From positions 1-57,768 of the forward strand of contig NZ_WWVR01000017.1 of NCBI RefSeq assembly GCF_009883055.1: DNA of 57,768 bases, given 5' to 3'. This document shows, piece after piece, positions 41,273-51,430 of the stretch. A program made the position numbers and the translations under genes. This DNA comes from Blautia sp. BIOML-A1. GTDB lineage: Bacteria; Bacillota; Clostridia; Lachnospirales; Lachnospiraceae. Below the pieces are notes generated by a model. That model saw only the letters and a list, made by a program, of their open reading frames with translations, was not told where the DNA came from and ran no database searches. Every line of letters begins with the position of its first letter. Position 1 is the stretch's first letter.

Positions 41273-43213
41273 TTGATTGAAAAAATGAAATTTTTGAGCA
41301 TCACCGGGCCAAAGGCGGATATTGACAGACTGACCAAAACCTATCTTTCCAAGTATGAGATCCATCTGGAAAGTGCCTTATCTGAGCTCACAGATGTTGC
41401 CAATCTGTCACCTTTTCTGGAAATCAACCCTTACAGGGAATACCTGACAGTCATTGACGGTTTTTATGAACAGCTCGATGAATCCGAGAAGACCGTTCCT
41501 GAGCCAATGGATATCGAGACGGCTCTCGCCACTGTCAATAAGATCCAGGAACATGCCCGTCTCCTGGAAGAACAGAAGGAGAAGCTCCAGGAAGAACACG
41601 CCGGAATGGTGGATTCGCTCAAGATCATCCGTCCCTTCAAGGATCTGGATTACGATATTTCCACGATCCTGAATTTCAAATACATCCATTATCGCTTTGG
41701 ACGTATCGAAAAACAGTATCTCCAGAAATTTGAAAAATACATTTATGATAATCTGGATACCTTATTTATCAAATGCGGCGAAGATGAACAATATGTCTAC
41801 GGTGTTTATTTTGTCCCGGAACATGAAGCACACAAGGTGCACGCCGTATACTCTTCCATGCATTTTGAACGTATTTTCGTCCCGGACGACTATCAGGGTA
41901 CCGCCAGAGAAGCCTTTGAAACGCTTGATAAGCGGCACCGCGACATCCACGCGGGTCTGGATGCCAACAAAGCAGAATATCAGCACTTCCTGAACCGCTG
42001 TGCCTCAAAGATTGTTTCTGCAAAAGCAGCCCTGGAATCCTGTTCCAGAAACTTCGATATCCGTAAGCTTGCCGCCTGCACGCAGGGTGAAGCCAATACT
42101 TTCTATATACTCTGCGGCTGGATGACGGAAAAGGATGCTCTTGCATTTCAGCAGGATATCCAGAATGATGATAAGATCTTCTGCCTTATGGAGGATCAGC
42201 ATGCACCTACAAACAAAAAGCCACCCACAAAGCTTAAAAACCTTAAATTATTCCAGCCATTTGAGATGTATGTCAAAATGTACGGTCTTCCGGCCTACAA
42301 CGAAATGGATCCGACCTGGTTTGTGGCACTGACCTATTCCTTTATTTTCGGAGCCATGTTCGGAGATGTCGGGCAGGGACTGGTGCTCTTCCTTGGAGGC
42401 ATCCTTCTCTATAAAACAAAGAAAATGGATCTGGCAGGCATCATAGGATGTGCCGGTGTTTTCTCTGTTTTCTTTGGATTTATGTATGGAAGCTTCTTTG
42501 GATTCGAGGATGTTCTGAAAGCCCGGTGGCTGAAGCCTATGAACGCTATGATGGACGTCCCTCTTGTAGGACGGCTGAATGCAGTGTTCGTGATTGCGAT
42601 CGGTTTCGGAATGTTTATCATTCTGATCTGTATGGTATTTAACATTATCAACTCCATACGAAACAAAAATATCGAAAAAACCTGGTTTGACAGCAATGCT
42701 GTTGCCGGTCTTGTATTTTACGGATCTATCGTGCTGACCATCGGACTGTTTATTTCAGGAAAAAAGCTTCCTGCTGCCGCAGTTCTGGCCATAATGTTCG
42801 GAATTCCGCTGATTCTTATGTTCCTGAAAGAGCCTCTCACCAACCTGGTAGAGAAGAAAGCCCAGATCTTTCCGGAACAGAAAGGTATGTTCTTTGTCCA
42901 GAGCTTCTTTGAATTGTTTGAAGTTCTGCTGAGCTACCTTTCCAACACGCTTTCTTTCCTGCGTATCGGTGCTTTTGCCGTCAGCCACGCCGCCATGATG
43001 GAGGTTGTCCTGATGCTCGCCGGTGCCACAGAAGGAGGAAGCCCCAACTGGATCGTTGTTGTCCTCGGCAACATCTTTGTATGTGCCATGGAGGGCCTGA
43101 TCGTTGGTATTCAGGTTTTACGTCTGGAATATTACGAGATCTTCAGTCGTTTCTACACAGGAAATGGCCGCGAATTCCAGCCTTTTATGAAGAAAAACAG
43201 CAAAACAATATAG
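41273..43213 (+). CDS. V-type ATPase subunit I (a-like, membrane stator)
   Basis: This 646-residue protein has a long cytosolic N-terminal half with coiled coil (about 80-115 and 220-260) and about seven membrane helices from residue 350 on, including PTWFVALTYSFIFGAMFGDVGQG and NTLSFLRIGAFAVSHAAMM, where the essential Arg of the ion channel lies in SFLRIGAF. It forms the half-channels beside the K ring. The TTG at 41273 is chosen because CCGGAGG lies nine bases upstream; the next ATG (41285) is too far. Confidence 0.95.
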   Translation: MIEKMKFLSITGPKADIDRLTKTYLSKYEIHLESALSELTDVANLSPFLEINPYREYLTVIDGFYEQLDESEKTVPEPMDIETALATVNKIQEHARLLEEQKEKLQEEHAGMVDSLKIIRPFKDLDYDISTILNFKYIHYRFGRIEKQYLQKFEKYIYDNLDTLFIKCGEDEQYVYGVYFVPEHEAHKVHAVYSSMHFERIFVPDDYQGTAREAFETLDKRHRDIHAGLDANKAEYQHFLNRCASKIVSAKAALESCSRNFDIRKLAACTQGEANTFYILCGWMTEKDALAFQQDIQNDDKIFCLMEDQHAPTNKKPPTKLKNLKLFQPFEMYVKMYGLPAYNEMDPTWFVALTYSFIFGAMFGDVGQGLVLFLGGILLYKTKKMDLAGIIGCAGVFSVFFGFMYGSFFGFEDVLKARWLKPMNAMMDVPLVGRLNAVFVIAIGFGMFIILICMVFNIINSIRNKNIEKTWFDSNAVAGLVFYGSIVLTIGLFISGKKLPAAAVLAIMFGIPLILMFLKEPLTNLVEKKAQIFPEQKGMFFVQSFFELFEVLLSYLSNTLSFLRIGAFAVSHAAMMEVVLMLAGATEGGSPNWIVVVLGNIFVCAMEGLIVGIQVLRLEYYEIFSRFYTGNGREFQPFMKKNSKTI

Positions 43214-43290
43214 CTGTTCCACACTTCACGGCTGCCCGTTGATATTTCAGGGCAGCTACATCAAATCACAGACTTTAGGAGGATATCACC

Positions 43291-43719
43291 ATGAACATGA
43301 TCATTCAAATCGTAACCGCAATCGCACTGACACTCAGCATTATCGTACCTTTCGGCTGCTTTTTCCTCGGAGAAAAAAACAAAAAACGCTACAAAAAGTC
43401 TCTGATCGCCAACTGTTTCCTCTTCTTCGGCGTTCTTCTTGCGGCAACCGTTGTAAGTTTTGCAGGAACAGCAAGCGTACAGGCGGCATCTTCTGCTGAC
43501 GGACTTGCTACAGGACTTGGATATCTCGGTGCAGCTCTCGTTACCGGTATTTCCGGTCTCGGATCCGGCATTGCCGTTGCAAGCTCTGCAAGTGCAGCTC
43601 TTGGTGCTCTGAGCGAGGACGGTTCCCTGTTTGGTAAATCCATTATCTTCGTAGCCATGGCAGAAGGTATCGCACTCTACGGACTGATCATTTCCTTTAT
43701 GATCCTTGGTAAGCTTTAA
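43291..43719 (+). CDS. V-type ATPase subunit K (membrane rotor proteolipid)
   Basis: This 142-residue protein has four membrane helices. Only the second hairpin carries the ion-binding acid, Glu125 in VAMAEGIALYGLIISF; the first hairpin (residues 1-60) lacks an acidic residue and has drifted in sequence. Glycine-rich GLGYLGAALVTGISGLGSG packs the ring. A single carboxylate per four helices is typical for V-type rings and gives a low ion-to-ATP ratio, suited to pumping. Whether H+ or Na+ is carried cannot be decided with confidence here. Confidence 0.94.
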   Translation: MNMIIQIVTAIALTLSIIVPFGCFFLGEKNKKRYKKSLIANCFLFFGVLLAATVVSFAGTASVQAASSADGLATGLGYLGAALVTGISGLGSGIAVASSASAALGALSEDGSLFGKSIIFVAMAEGIALYGLIISFMILGKL

Positions 43720-43747
43720 CTGTGCGTTGAAACAAGGAGCGGTTTTT

Positions 43748-44056
43748 ATGAAAATGTATCTTATCAGCGATAACGTTGATACCTATACCGGAATGCGTCT
43801 GGCAGGCGTTGAAGGTGTCGTCGTCCATGAACGAAAGGAACTGAAGGAAGCCCTGGAATCTGCGATTTCCAATAAAGAAACAGGAATTATCCTGCTCACC
43901 GAAAAATTCGGCAGGGAATTTCCTGAGATCATCGATGAAGTCCGCCTTCATCACAAAACGCCTCTGATCATTGAGATTCCGGACAGACACGGCACCGGCC
44001 GTAAACCAGATTTTATCACTTCATATGTAAATGAAGCGATCGGATTGAAATTATAA
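43748..44056 (+). CDS. V-type ATPase subunit F
   Basis: This 102-residue protein starts MKMYLISDNVDTYTGMRLAG, typical for subunit F, a Rossmann-like central-stalk subunit bound to subunit D. It contains ILLTEKFGREFPEII. AAGGAGC upstream supports the ATG at 43748 over an earlier in-frame ATG at 43706 inside the end of subunit K. It precedes a 186-bp intergenic insert that breaks the otherwise compact operon. Confidence 0.92.
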   Translation: MKMYLISDNVDTYTGMRLAGVEGVVVHERKELKEALESAISNKETGIILLTEKFGREFPEIIDEVRLHHKTPLIIEIPDRHGTGRKPDFITSYVNEAIGLKL

Positions 44057-44058
44057 TT

Positions 44059-44197
44059 ACTGTGAGCAGGTAATATTCCGCGAGGTGTTTTGTCATGTAT
44101 ATGACAAAATCCCGAGACATACGGGGCAAAATCCCATCACCGAAGGTGATATGGAATGGATTTTGACCAAGTTACTGTGAACGGAGTGAACAGTAAC
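44059..44197 (+). repeat. palindromic insert between V-ATPase F and E genes
   Basis: About 140 bp hold four nested or consecutive hairpins: TTTTGTCAT/ATGACAAAA (about 44088-44109), ATCACC/GGTGAT (about 44136-44150) and GTTACTGT/ACAGTAAC (44171-44197, family B), flanked by TTACTGTGAGCAGG at 44060. No coding potential is visible. It looks like a small non-autonomous palindromic repeat in the operon; it may also act as an mRNA-processing or stability element. Confidence 0.6.
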
Positions 44198-44242
44198 ATT
44201 ATAATTACTGTAAGCAGCAACAACTACAGGCAGGTGAAAAGT

Positions 44243-44830
44243 ATGACAATAGATGAAAAGCTGCAGCATTTTTACGAGGTCTCCCTGGATGAGGCCCGTG
44301 AAGATGCCGCCAGAGCCATCCAGGACCACAAGGACTATCTCCAGAAGGTTCTGGAGGAACATAAACAATCCAGAATCCAGACTGCAGAGGCAGAAGTCAA
44401 AGCAGAAACAGAACATGTACGAAGAGAAGTAAACAAGGCTCTTTCTTCTGAGCAGATCACACTTAAACGAAACTGGTCTCTCAAACAAAACGAGTTAAAG
44501 GAAACACTTTTTGCAGAAGTTAAAAACAGGGTGCAGCAGTTTACTGCGACTCCTGAATATCAGGACTATCTCTGCCGTCGTATCCGGGAAGCCAAAGACT
44601 TTGCGGAAGATGATGAAATTCTGATTTTTCTTTCTTCCAATGACAAAGAGCTTCTGGATTCCCTTACAGCCAGAACAGGCTGTCCTCTCCAGGTTTCTTC
44701 CGAAAACTTTCTCGGAGGGATCCGTGCTGAGATTCCGGCAAAAAACATCCTGATCGACAACTCTTTTTCTGCGAATCTGGCAGCCATGCACAAAGAATTC
44801 AAATTTGACGGAGGACTGAATCATGAGTAG
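44243..44830 (+). CDS. V-type ATPase subunit E (peripheral stalk)
   Basis: This 195-residue protein has an N-terminal coiled coil (about 20-90: EAREDAARAIQDHKDYLQKV) and a C-terminal globular domain with LGGIRAEIPAKNILIDNSF, typical of subunit E. It pairs with the G/H subunit. The ATG at 44243 has CAGGTGAAAAG upstream; a longer frame from 44156 runs through the palindromic insert and is unlikely. It overlaps subunit A by 8 bp. Confidence 0.92.
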   Translation: MTIDEKLQHFYEVSLDEAREDAARAIQDHKDYLQKVLEEHKQSRIQTAEAEVKAETEHVRREVNKALSSEQITLKRNWSLKQNELKETLFAEVKNRVQQFTATPEYQDYLCRRIREAKDFAEDDEILIFLSSNDKELLDSLTARTGCPLQVSSENFLGGIRAEIPAKNILIDNSFSANLAAMHKEFKFDGGLNHE

Positions 44831-46592
44831 AACAGGTATTATTTACGGTGTCAATGGTCCCGTCATTTATCTGAAAGGCGATCCCGGATTTAAGATTTCT
44901 GAGATGGTCTATGTCGGAAAGGACAATCTTGTCGGCGAAGTTATCGGACTGAAAAAGGGCATGACTACTGTCCAGGTTTTTGAGGAGACCACAGGGCTCC
45001 GTCCGGGAGAGACTGTCACCGGCACCGGCGATGCCATCTCCGTTCTTCTCGGACCTGGTATCATCCACAACATTTTTGACGGTATCCAGCGTCCACTGGA
45101 AGAGATTGCAAAGTCCTCCGGCAAATATATTTCCCGTGGTGTCAGTGTAGACTCTCTCGACACACAGAAGAAATGGTCTGTTCATATGACCGTAAAGGAA
45201 GGTGACATCGTTCATCCGGGTACGATCATTGCAGAAACGCAGGAAACGGCTTCTATTCTTCACAAATCCATGGTTCCACCGGATATCCAGGGAGGAACTG
45301 TTGTCAACGTTGTTCCGGACGGTGATTATACGATCCTGGAACCTGTCGTAACACTTCTTTTGGATGACGGAAGCACCAGAGATCTGGCCCTCGCCCAGAA
45401 ATGGCCGATCCGTATTCCAAGACCGACACATCTTCGCTATCCGGCAAGTGTTCCGCTTGTCACCGGTCAGCGTATTCTTGATACACTTTTCCCTATCGCC
45501 AAGGGCGGTACTGCTGCTGTCCCGGGTGGTTTCGGTACAGGAAAAACCATGACGCAGCACCAGATCGCCAAATGGTCTGATGCAGATATCATCATCTATA
45601 TCGGATGTGGAGAGCGTGGAAACGAAATGACACAGGTTCTTGAGGATTTCAGTAAGCTGATCGACCCAAAATCCGGAAACCTGATGATGGACCGTACCAC
45701 TCTGATCGCCAACACCTCCAATATGCCGGTTGCAGCACGTGAAGCATCCATCTACACCGGTGTTACCCTCGCCGAATACTACCGCGATATGGGATATGAC
45801 GTAGCGATCATGGCCGATTCTACCTCCCGATGGGCTGAGGCTCTTCGAGAATTATCCGGCCGTCTGGAAGAAATGCCTGCCGAGGAAGGCTTCCCGGCTT
45901 ATCTTGCCTCCAAGCTTTCCGCTTTTTATGAAAGAGCCGGCATGATGCAGAACCTGAACGGAACCGAGGGCTCTGTCTCCATTATCGGTGCAGTTTCTCC
46001 TCAGGGCGGCGACTTCTCAGAACCAGTCACCCAGAATACCAAACGTTTCGTCCGCTGCTTCTGGGGGCTTGACAAATCACTGGCCTATGCACGACATTTT
46101 CCGGCGATCCACTGGCTGACCAGCTACAGTGAATATCTGGAGGACCTGGCTCCATGGTACCGGACTCATGTTTCCCCGAAATTTGTTTCTGACCGCAACC
46201 AGCTCATGGCCATCCTCAATCAGGAGAGCTCCCTGATGGAGATCGTTAAGCTGATCGGAAGCGATGTACTTCCGGACGACCAGAAACTGACACTTGAGAT
46301 TGCAAGAGTTATCCGTCTGGGATTCCTTCAGCAGAACGCATTCCACCAGGAAGACACCTGCGTTCCGATGGAAAAACAGTTCAAAATGATGGAAACCATC
46401 CTCTATCTGTACGAAAAATCCAAGGCACTCATCAACAGAGGCATGCCTGTTTCTGTTCTGAAAGAGGACAATATTTTTGAACGTATCATTTCCATCAAAT
46501 ACGATGTACCAAACAATGAACTGGACAGATTTGACCAGTACAAACAGGATATCGACACATTCTATGACAAAGTATTAGAGAAAAACGGCTGA
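44823..46592 (+). CDS. atpA: V-type ATPase catalytic subunit A
   Basis: This 589-residue catalytic subunit has P-loop [11 protein letters not shown] (about 235-245), [27 protein letters not shown] and the long V-type-specific insertion between the N-terminal barrel and the nucleotide domain. Three A subunits hydrolyse ATP in alternation with three B subunits. Full length; the start overlaps subunit E and is followed 16 bp later by subunit B. Confidence 0.98.
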   Translation: MSRTGIIYGVNGPVIYLKGDPGFKISEMVYVGKDNLVGEVIGLKKGMTTVQVFEETTGLRPGETVTGTGDAISVLLGPGIIHNIFDGIQRPLEEIAKSSGKYISRGVSVDSLDTQKKWSVHMTVKEGDIVHPGTIIAETQETASILHKSMVPPDIQGGTVVNVVPDGDYTILEPVVTLLLDDGSTRDLALAQKWPIRIPRPTHLRYPASVPLVTGQRILDTLFPIAKGGTAAVPGGFGTGKTMTQHQIAKWSDADIIIYIGCGERGNEMTQVLEDFSKLIDPKSGNLMMDRTTLIANTSNMPVAAREASIYTGVTLAEYYRDMGYDVAIMADSTSRWAEALRELSGRLEEMPAEEGFPAYLASKLSAFYERAGMMQNLNGTEGSVSIIGAVSPQGGDFSEPVTQNTKRFVRCFWGLDKSLAYARHFPAIHWLTSYSEYLEDLAPWYRTHVSPKFVSDRNQLMAILNQESSLMEIVKLIGSDVLPDDQKLTLEIARVIRLGFLQQNAFHQEDTCVPMEKQFKMMETILYLYEKSKALINRGMPVSVLKEDNIFERIISIKYDVPNNELDRFDQYKQDIDTFYDKVLEKNG

Positions 46593-46608
46593 CAGGAGGG
46601 ACTTTTTT

Positions 46609-47991
46609 ATGGCAATCGAATATCTGGGATTAAGCGAGATAAACGGCCCTCTGGTAGTTCTGGAAGGGGTAAAGAACGCATCCTATGAAGAAATCGTAGA
46701 ATTTCATATGAATGACGGAACACAGAAGATTGGCCGTATTGTAGAAATTTATGAGGACAAGGCGGTTATCCAGGTTTTTGAGGGAACCGACAATATGTCC
46801 TTAAGCAACACTCATACACGCCTTACAGGACATCCGATGGAGATCGGTCTTTCCGAAGAAATCCTCGGCCGAACCTTCAACGGTATCGGACAGCCGATCG
46901 ACGGACTAGGCGAGATCACACCGGAGGTAAGTCTGAACATCAACGGACTTCCTCTGAATCCTGTCAAACGTGAATATCCACGAAACTATATCAATACAGG
47001 AATCTCCGCGATCGATGGTCTTACTACCCTGATCCGCGGACAGAAGCTTCCTATTTTTTCCGGAAATGGTCTTCCTCACGATAAGCTTGCCGCACAGATC
47101 GTACAGCAGGCATCTCTTGGAGATGACTCTGACGAAGATTTTGCAATTGTATTCGCCGCAATGGGTGTCAAATATGACGTTGCAGAATTTTTCCGCCGTA
47201 CCTTTGAAGAAAGCGGTGCCTCCGACCACGTAGTTATGTTTTTGAACCTTGCCAATGACCCGGTTGTAGAGCGACTTCTGACACCGAAGATTGCACTGAC
47301 CGCTGCTGAATATCTTGCCTTCGAAAAAGGCATGCATATCCTGGTCGTCCTGACAGATATCACCTCTTTCTGCGAGGCAATGCGAGAGGTTTCTTCCTCC
47401 AAGGGTGAGATTCCTTCCCGTAAAGGTTATCCTGGTTATCTGTACAGTGAACTGGCAACTCTCTACGAACGTGCCGGTATCGTACAGGGTGGATCCGGTT
47501 CTGTCACACAGATCCCGATCCTGACCATGCCGAACGACGATATCACACATCCTATTCCTGACCTTACCGGTTATATCACCGAAGGACAGATCGTTCTGGA
47601 CCGTCAGCTTCACGGACAGGCTATCTATCCGCCGATCAATGTACTTCCATCTCTCTCGCGTCTGATGAAGGACGGTATCGGTGAAGGCTTTACAAGAGAA
47701 GATCATCAGGACGTTGCAAACCAGCTTTTTTCCTGCTATGCAAAGGTTGGTGATGCAAGAGCCCTCGCTTCTGTTATCGGTGAGGACGAGCTCTCTCCTC
47801 TGGATAAACGTTATCTGGTCTTTGGAAAGGCTTTTGAGGCAGAGTTTGTCGGACAGTCCGAGACCGATAACCGAAGCATCACTGAGACTCTGGATAAGGG
47901 CTGGGAACTCCTCGGACTGCTTCCGAAGGATGAACTTGACCGTATCGACACTAAGATTCTGAATAAGTATTACAAAGAAACGGTTCGTTAA
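46609..47991 (+). CDS. atpB: V-type ATPase regulatory subunit B
   Basis: This 460-residue subunit resembles A but has no P-loop at the equivalent place ([14 protein letters not shown]), as expected for the non-catalytic B subunit. Other family features are [16 protein letters not shown] and [28 protein letters not shown] precedes the ATG. It is complete. Confidence 0.98.
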   Translation: MAIEYLGLSEINGPLVVLEGVKNASYEEIVEFHMNDGTQKIGRIVEIYEDKAVIQVFEGTDNMSLSNTHTRLTGHPMEIGLSEEILGRTFNGIGQPIDGLGEITPEVSLNINGLPLNPVKREYPRNYINTGISAIDGLTTLIRGQKLPIFSGNGLPHDKLAAQIVQQASLGDDSDEDFAIVFAAMGVKYDVAEFFRRTFEESGASDHVVMFLNLANDPVVERLLTPKIALTAAEYLAFEKGMHILVVLTDITSFCEAMREVSSSKGEIPSRKGYPGYLYSELATLYERAGIVQGGSGSVTQIPILTMPNDDITHPIPDLTGYITEGQIVLDRQLHGQAIYPPINVLPSLSRLMKDGIGEGFTREDHQDVANQLFSCYAKVGDARALASVIGEDELSPLDKRYLVFGKAFEAEFVGQSETDNRSITETLDKGWELLGLLPKDELDRIDTKILNKYYKETVR

Positions 47992-48007
47992 GGGGAGGTG
48001 ACGTTTT

Positions 48008-48640
48008 ATGGATCCTAATACCTTCCCCACCAAGGGAAATCTGACTCTCGCCAAAAACTCTCTTGCTCTCTCCCGTCAGGGCTTTGAGCTGATGGACAAG
48101 AAACGTAACATTCTGATCCGGGAAATGATGGAACTGATCGAGCAGGCCAAGGATATCCAGTCTCAGATCGATGTTACCTTCCGTGCCGCTTATGCGGCTC
48201 TTCAGAAGGCCAATATGGAGCTTGGTATCGCTTTTGTCGAACAGGTGTCTTACACAGTGCCTGTGGAAAACTCCATACGGATCAAAACCAGAAGCGTCAT
48301 GGGTACGGAAATCCCGCTTGTAGAATATGATAAGCAGACGACCAACACACCGACATACGCTTACTACAGCACCAGGATGTCACTGGATGAGGCAAAAGCC
48401 GCCTTCGAAAAGGTAAAAGAACTTTCCATCCAGTTATCCGGTATCGAAAATGCCGCAATCCGTCTGGCTGCAAACATCAAAAAGACACAGAAACGTGCCA
48501 ATGCTCTCAAAAACATCACAATCCCCAAATATGAGGCTCTGACCAAAGACATTCAGAATGCTCTTGAAGAAAAGGAACGAGAAGAATTTACACGACTTAA
48601 AGTGATCAAACGAATGAAGCAAAACTCATCCGCACGATAA
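48008..48640 (+). CDS. V-type ATPase subunit D (central rotor shaft)
   Basis: This 210-residue protein has two long helices (about 8-70 and 120-190) that form the rotating shaft, with the N-terminal TKGNLTLAKNSLALSRQGF and the C-terminal KRANALKNITIPKYEAL typical of subunit D. AAGGGGAGGTGACG precedes the ATG. It is the last gene and is followed by an intrinsic terminator. Confidence 0.96.
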   Translation: MDPNTFPTKGNLTLAKNSLALSRQGFELMDKKRNILIREMMELIEQAKDIQSQIDVTFRAAYAALQKANMELGIAFVEQVSYTVPVENSIRIKTRSVMGTEIPLVEYDKQTTNTPTYAYYSTRMSLDEAKAAFEKVKELSIQLSGIENAAIRLAANIKKTQKRANALKNITIPKYEALTKDIQNALEEKEREEFTRLKVIKRMKQNSSAR

Positions 48641-48645
48641 GAGAA

Positions 48646-48682
48646 GCCCACTCCATAAATATGCGAGTGGGCTTGTTTATTT
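48646..48682 (+). terminator. V-ATPase operon terminator
   Basis: GCCCACTC (48646-48653) and GAGTGGGC (48665-48672) form an 8-bp stem, followed by TTGTTTATTTT. Confidence 0.85.
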
Positions 48683-48876
48683 TCTGTATTGTCAGATAAT
48701 TATAGTTTGAAACCTTTAAATTATCCTTTTGTCCGAAAAACTTTCCAATATTTTCACTATGAAAATGTCAATAGAATTTACCTAGTTTTTTCCTGTTTTT
48801 ATCAATTTTATCATTATTGACCAAAACATCTGTTTCTTTTTATTTTATGTAAATCTGGTATTCCACATCTTATTTT

Positions 48877-48977
48877 GGTGGATAATGTGGATAACTTTGT
48901 GTATAACTCAGTTTTCCAGTAAAATCAACCTTTTATGAATGTGGATAACTTTTGCACCAAAATCGACATTATCCACA
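48877..48977. promoter_or_regulatory. cluster of DnaA-box-like sites
   Basis: Three exact boxes occur: TGTGGATAA at 48886-48894 and 48940-48948, and TTATCCACA at 48969-48977 (opposite orientation). Two near boxes, GGTGGATAA (48877-48885) and TGTGTATAA (48898-48906), lie between. The DNA around is AT-rich and noncoding from 48683 to 49113. No dnaA, dnaN or other origin gene is near, so this looks like a DnaA-binding cluster away from oriC, or a region from which DnaA is titrated. Apart from this I see nothing else in the gap. Confidence 0.6.
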
Positions 48978-49113
48978 TTTTTCGACAAGTTTTGTGCAAT
49001 CTGCCAGACCACTGATTTCTATTGTTTTTCTTCCTCAAAATTACTGTCACACATCTTTTTTGTCAGTGCGATACCACACTCTCTGTTTCACTCCATCTCC
49101 GTCGGTTTAACAG

Positions 49114-49145
49114 AAAAAAAGCCCGCGGAACTTACGTTCCGGGGC
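49114..49145 (-). terminator. terminator of the NlpC/P60 gene
   Basis: On the minus strand GCCCCGGAAC and GTTCCGCGGGC pair around GTAA with one bulge, followed by seven T. Confidence 0.85.
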
Positions 49146-49161
49146 TTTATCTTTGATAGTT

Positions 49162-49848
49162 TTATTCAACATAGGTTCCGATTCCAACCGGTGTCTCATA
49201 GTTATAATCGGATACCTTGATTCCTGTTGCCGCTGTGCTGGCATGAACAATCTTACCGTTTCCAATATAGAGGGCAACGTGATTGATCCCGCCTGCTCCA
49301 TAGAATACCAGATCTCCTGTTTCCAGCTGACTAATATCCTTTTTCTGAGAAGCTTCATACTGTGCTGCTGCTACTCTCGGAAGATCATAACCAAATTCCT
49401 TAAAGACAGACATCACAAATCCTGAACAGTCTGCACCATTTGTCAGACTTGTACCGCCGTACACATAAGGATTTCCTTCAAACTGCAGAGCAAAGTTTAC
49501 AAGGGATTTTCTTTCTGCCACGCGCTTCTGCTCCACTTTACGATTGGATTCTTCCACCATAGCTGCAATCTTTTTTGCACGCTCCGCGGAAGCTCTTCTT
49601 TCTGCCGCAATATTTTTCTGTACCTTCAGTTTCTGATACTCCTGTCCCTTTTCCTGGGCATGAGCCGCCATATCGTTTACCATAGCGGTGATACTTTCTG
49701 TCTTTATTCCTTCGCTGCCATCTGTAAATGTATCCTCTTCCACTGCTGCCTCTGTCATCCCGTCACTGAAATCCGCTGCGGAAACACCAGTTAAAGTCAT
49801 AGAAGTTACACACACACCTAACAATACTACTGTAATTTTTTTTAACAT
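49162..49848 (-). CDS. secreted NlpC/P60 cell-wall hydrolase
   Basis: This 228-residue protein has a signal peptide (LKKITVVLLGVCVTSMTL, cut near GVSAA), a coiled coil (about 60-115, many Lys/Arg/Ala) and a C-terminal NlpC/P60 domain: YVYGGTSLTNGADCSGFV with the catalytic Cys, and NHVALYIGNGKIVHAS with the His. Such enzymes cut D-Glu-diamino acid bonds in peptidoglycan stem peptides. The ATG at 49848 is chosen because AAGGAG lies six bases upstream. It is a single gene between the DnaA boxes and the LytTR regulators. Confidence 0.92.
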   Translation of the reverse strand: MLKKITVVLLGVCVTSMTLTGVSAADFSDGMTEAAVEEDTFTDGSEGIKTESITAMVNDMAAHAQEKGQEYQKLKVQKNIAAERRASAERAKKIAAMVEESNRKVEQKRVAERKSLVNFALQFEGNPYVYGGTSLTNGADCSGFVMSVFKEFGYDLPRVAAAQYEASQKKDISQLETGDLVFYGAGGINHVALYIGNGKIVHASTAATGIKVSDYNYETPVGIGTYVE

Positions 49849-50016
49849 TGAACTCTCCTTTTTCATTCCTGTTCACATTAGATTCCGCCGTTGATTGCTG
49901 CTCTGTTCCCTGAAAAAAATAAAATAGATAACTCACGGCCACAGTCAATTGCGTATGTTACCATGAATTTACCTGTTTTGTCAAATTTTATTACAATTTT
50001 GTTACATTGGCATAAA

Positions 50017-50733
50017 TTAAAGTCTTCTTAAAAACTCGTGATACTTTTGCTTTACTTCTCTTTGTCTGGCCTCGCTTATAGGAAGAACTGCATTGTTTTC
50101 CATCTCAACTCTGTCCGGATGATATCTGCATATTCCGTAAGGATTTACCAGATATGACTGATGGATCCGGATAAAAGGACAACTGCCCTGTTCCAAATCC
50201 TTTTCTATTGTACCAAGCCTTCCATAGAAAGTATCGCTTCCCTCCTTTCCATGAAGGATGATCTGCCTTCTGTAGCTTTCAAGGTACAGAACATCCCTGA
50301 AAGGAATACGAAATGTCACATGTCTGCTTGAATAAGTAAAATAGTGTAAATGTCTCTGTATACGCTCCAATGCCCGGGTAAAATATTCTTCGAACTTTTC
50401 TTCGTCCAACGGCTTTTTAAGGTATCGAAAAGGCTCTGTTTCAAACATTTCCGTAAAATATGTCTCATGAGAGGTTACGTAAATTACAAGTACTTCCGAA
50501 AGCTTCTTCTTTACCTCCCAAACTGTATATATCCCATCGCTTTTTCCCATTTCAACATCCATGTATACAAGGTCATAAAAATTATCATTGAAAACAGCCT
50601 GCCGAAAACTTTCCCCATCTGAAAATACTTCTGTATCCAGCCGGACACCTTTCCGCTTTCCATAATCCAGAATTTTTTCTTCCAATGCTGCTGCAAACTG
50701 CACATCATCATCACATACCGCAATATTTATCAT
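50017..50733 (-). CDS. LytTR family response regulator 1
   Basis: This 238-residue regulator has a receiver domain (INIAVCDDD; acceptor Asp in LVYMDVEMG near residue 53; Lys in RYLKKPLDE) and a C-terminal LytTR DNA-binding domain (FRDVLYLESYRRQIILHG; IRIHQSYLVNP). LytTR regulators such as AgrA act downstream of peptide-sensing kinases. The ATG at 50733 has GGGGAG upstream. It is closely similar in layout to the regulator at 51917 and flanks the sigma factor-holin pair from the other side. No kinase gene is adjacent, so it may share the GHKL kinase at 53326. Confidence 0.93.
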   Translation of the reverse strand: MINIAVCDDDVQFAAALEEKILDYGKRKGVRLDTEVFSDGESFRQAVFNDNFYDLVYMDVEMGKSDGIYTVWEVKKKLSEVLVIYVTSHETYFTEMFETEPFRYLKKPLDEEKFEEYFTRALERIQRHLHYFTYSSRHVTFRIPFRDVLYLESYRRQIILHGKEGSDTFYGRLGTIEKDLEQGSCPFIRIHQSYLVNPYGICRYHPDRVEMENNAVLPISEARQREVKQKYHEFLRRL

Positions 50734-50896
50734 AATACGTCTCTCCCCTTTCATTGGATTATGTTTCTTACTGAAACATTTTTATTTCTATCTGTTTTTT
50801 ATCCACTTTATTTTTTTCTCATATGATTACATTTCTCTGATTTTTAGTTTCTAATTCCGACTGTTTTTTCTTCTTTCTAACAAAAGGAGAAAAATC

Positions 50897-51430
50897 ATGG
50901 ATACGACTAGCTTTATTTCCACCCTCACCCAAGCAAAACAAGGCAACACACAGGCTCAGGAACTGCTGATTCACAAATTTCTGCCTTTGATACGTAAATA
51001 TGCGTATAAATGTCATGCAATGGAATTTGAAGATGCACAGCAGGAACTTATTTTTGCCCTTTTAGCAGCTGTACACTCCATAACATACATTCAGAACGAA
51101 GGAGAATGTATCCGTTATCTTCAGAAAGGAATATTAAACTATTTCAAATATCTTTGTCGTACTTCTATACGCCACAAGGAATATGAACAGATATCAGCAA
51201 ATGATAACTTTACTATGCTTCCATCTTATAGCGATTTCAGCCTTATAGATTTAAGCCTCTCTCTTGCCCAGTATATGAAATCCCTTTCACCGACCAGACA
51301 GCGTATTTTGCAGTACGCACTTATCGATGAATACTCCAGTTCTGAAATTGCAGCTAAAATGCAACTCTCCGTTCAATATGCAAACCGTATAAAAAAGGAA
51401 TTTCTGGCAGAAAGGAGGAAATTTACATGA
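50897..51430 (+). CDS. sigma-70-like factor (TcdR/UviA-type in context)
   Basis: This 177-residue protein has a region 2-like part (LIRKYAYKCHAMEFEDAQQEL, about 33-60) and a region 4-like helix-turn-helix (LSPTRQRILQYALIDEYSS, then SEIAAKMQLSVQYANRIKKEF). There is no clear region 3, as in small group-4/5 sigma factors. Factors like TcdR and UviA sit beside holin genes and drive toxin or bacteriocin release genes, a parallel to the holin directly downstream (4-bp overlap). AAAGGAG supports the start. Target promoters are not evident. Confidence 0.75.
   Translation: MDTTSFISTLTQAKQGNTQAQELLIHKFLPLIRKYAYKCHAMEFEDAQQELIFALLAAVHSITYIQNEGECIRYLQKGILNYFKYLCRTSIRHKEYEQISANDNFTMLPSYSDFSLIDLSLSLAQYMKSLSPTRQRILQYALIDEYSSSEIAAKMQLSVQYANRIKKEFLAERRKFT

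Noticed and set aside
48641..49113. Chromosomal origin oriC at the DnaA boxes
   Set aside because: No dnaA, dnaN, rpmH, parA or gid genes nearby; boxes alone are not enough.
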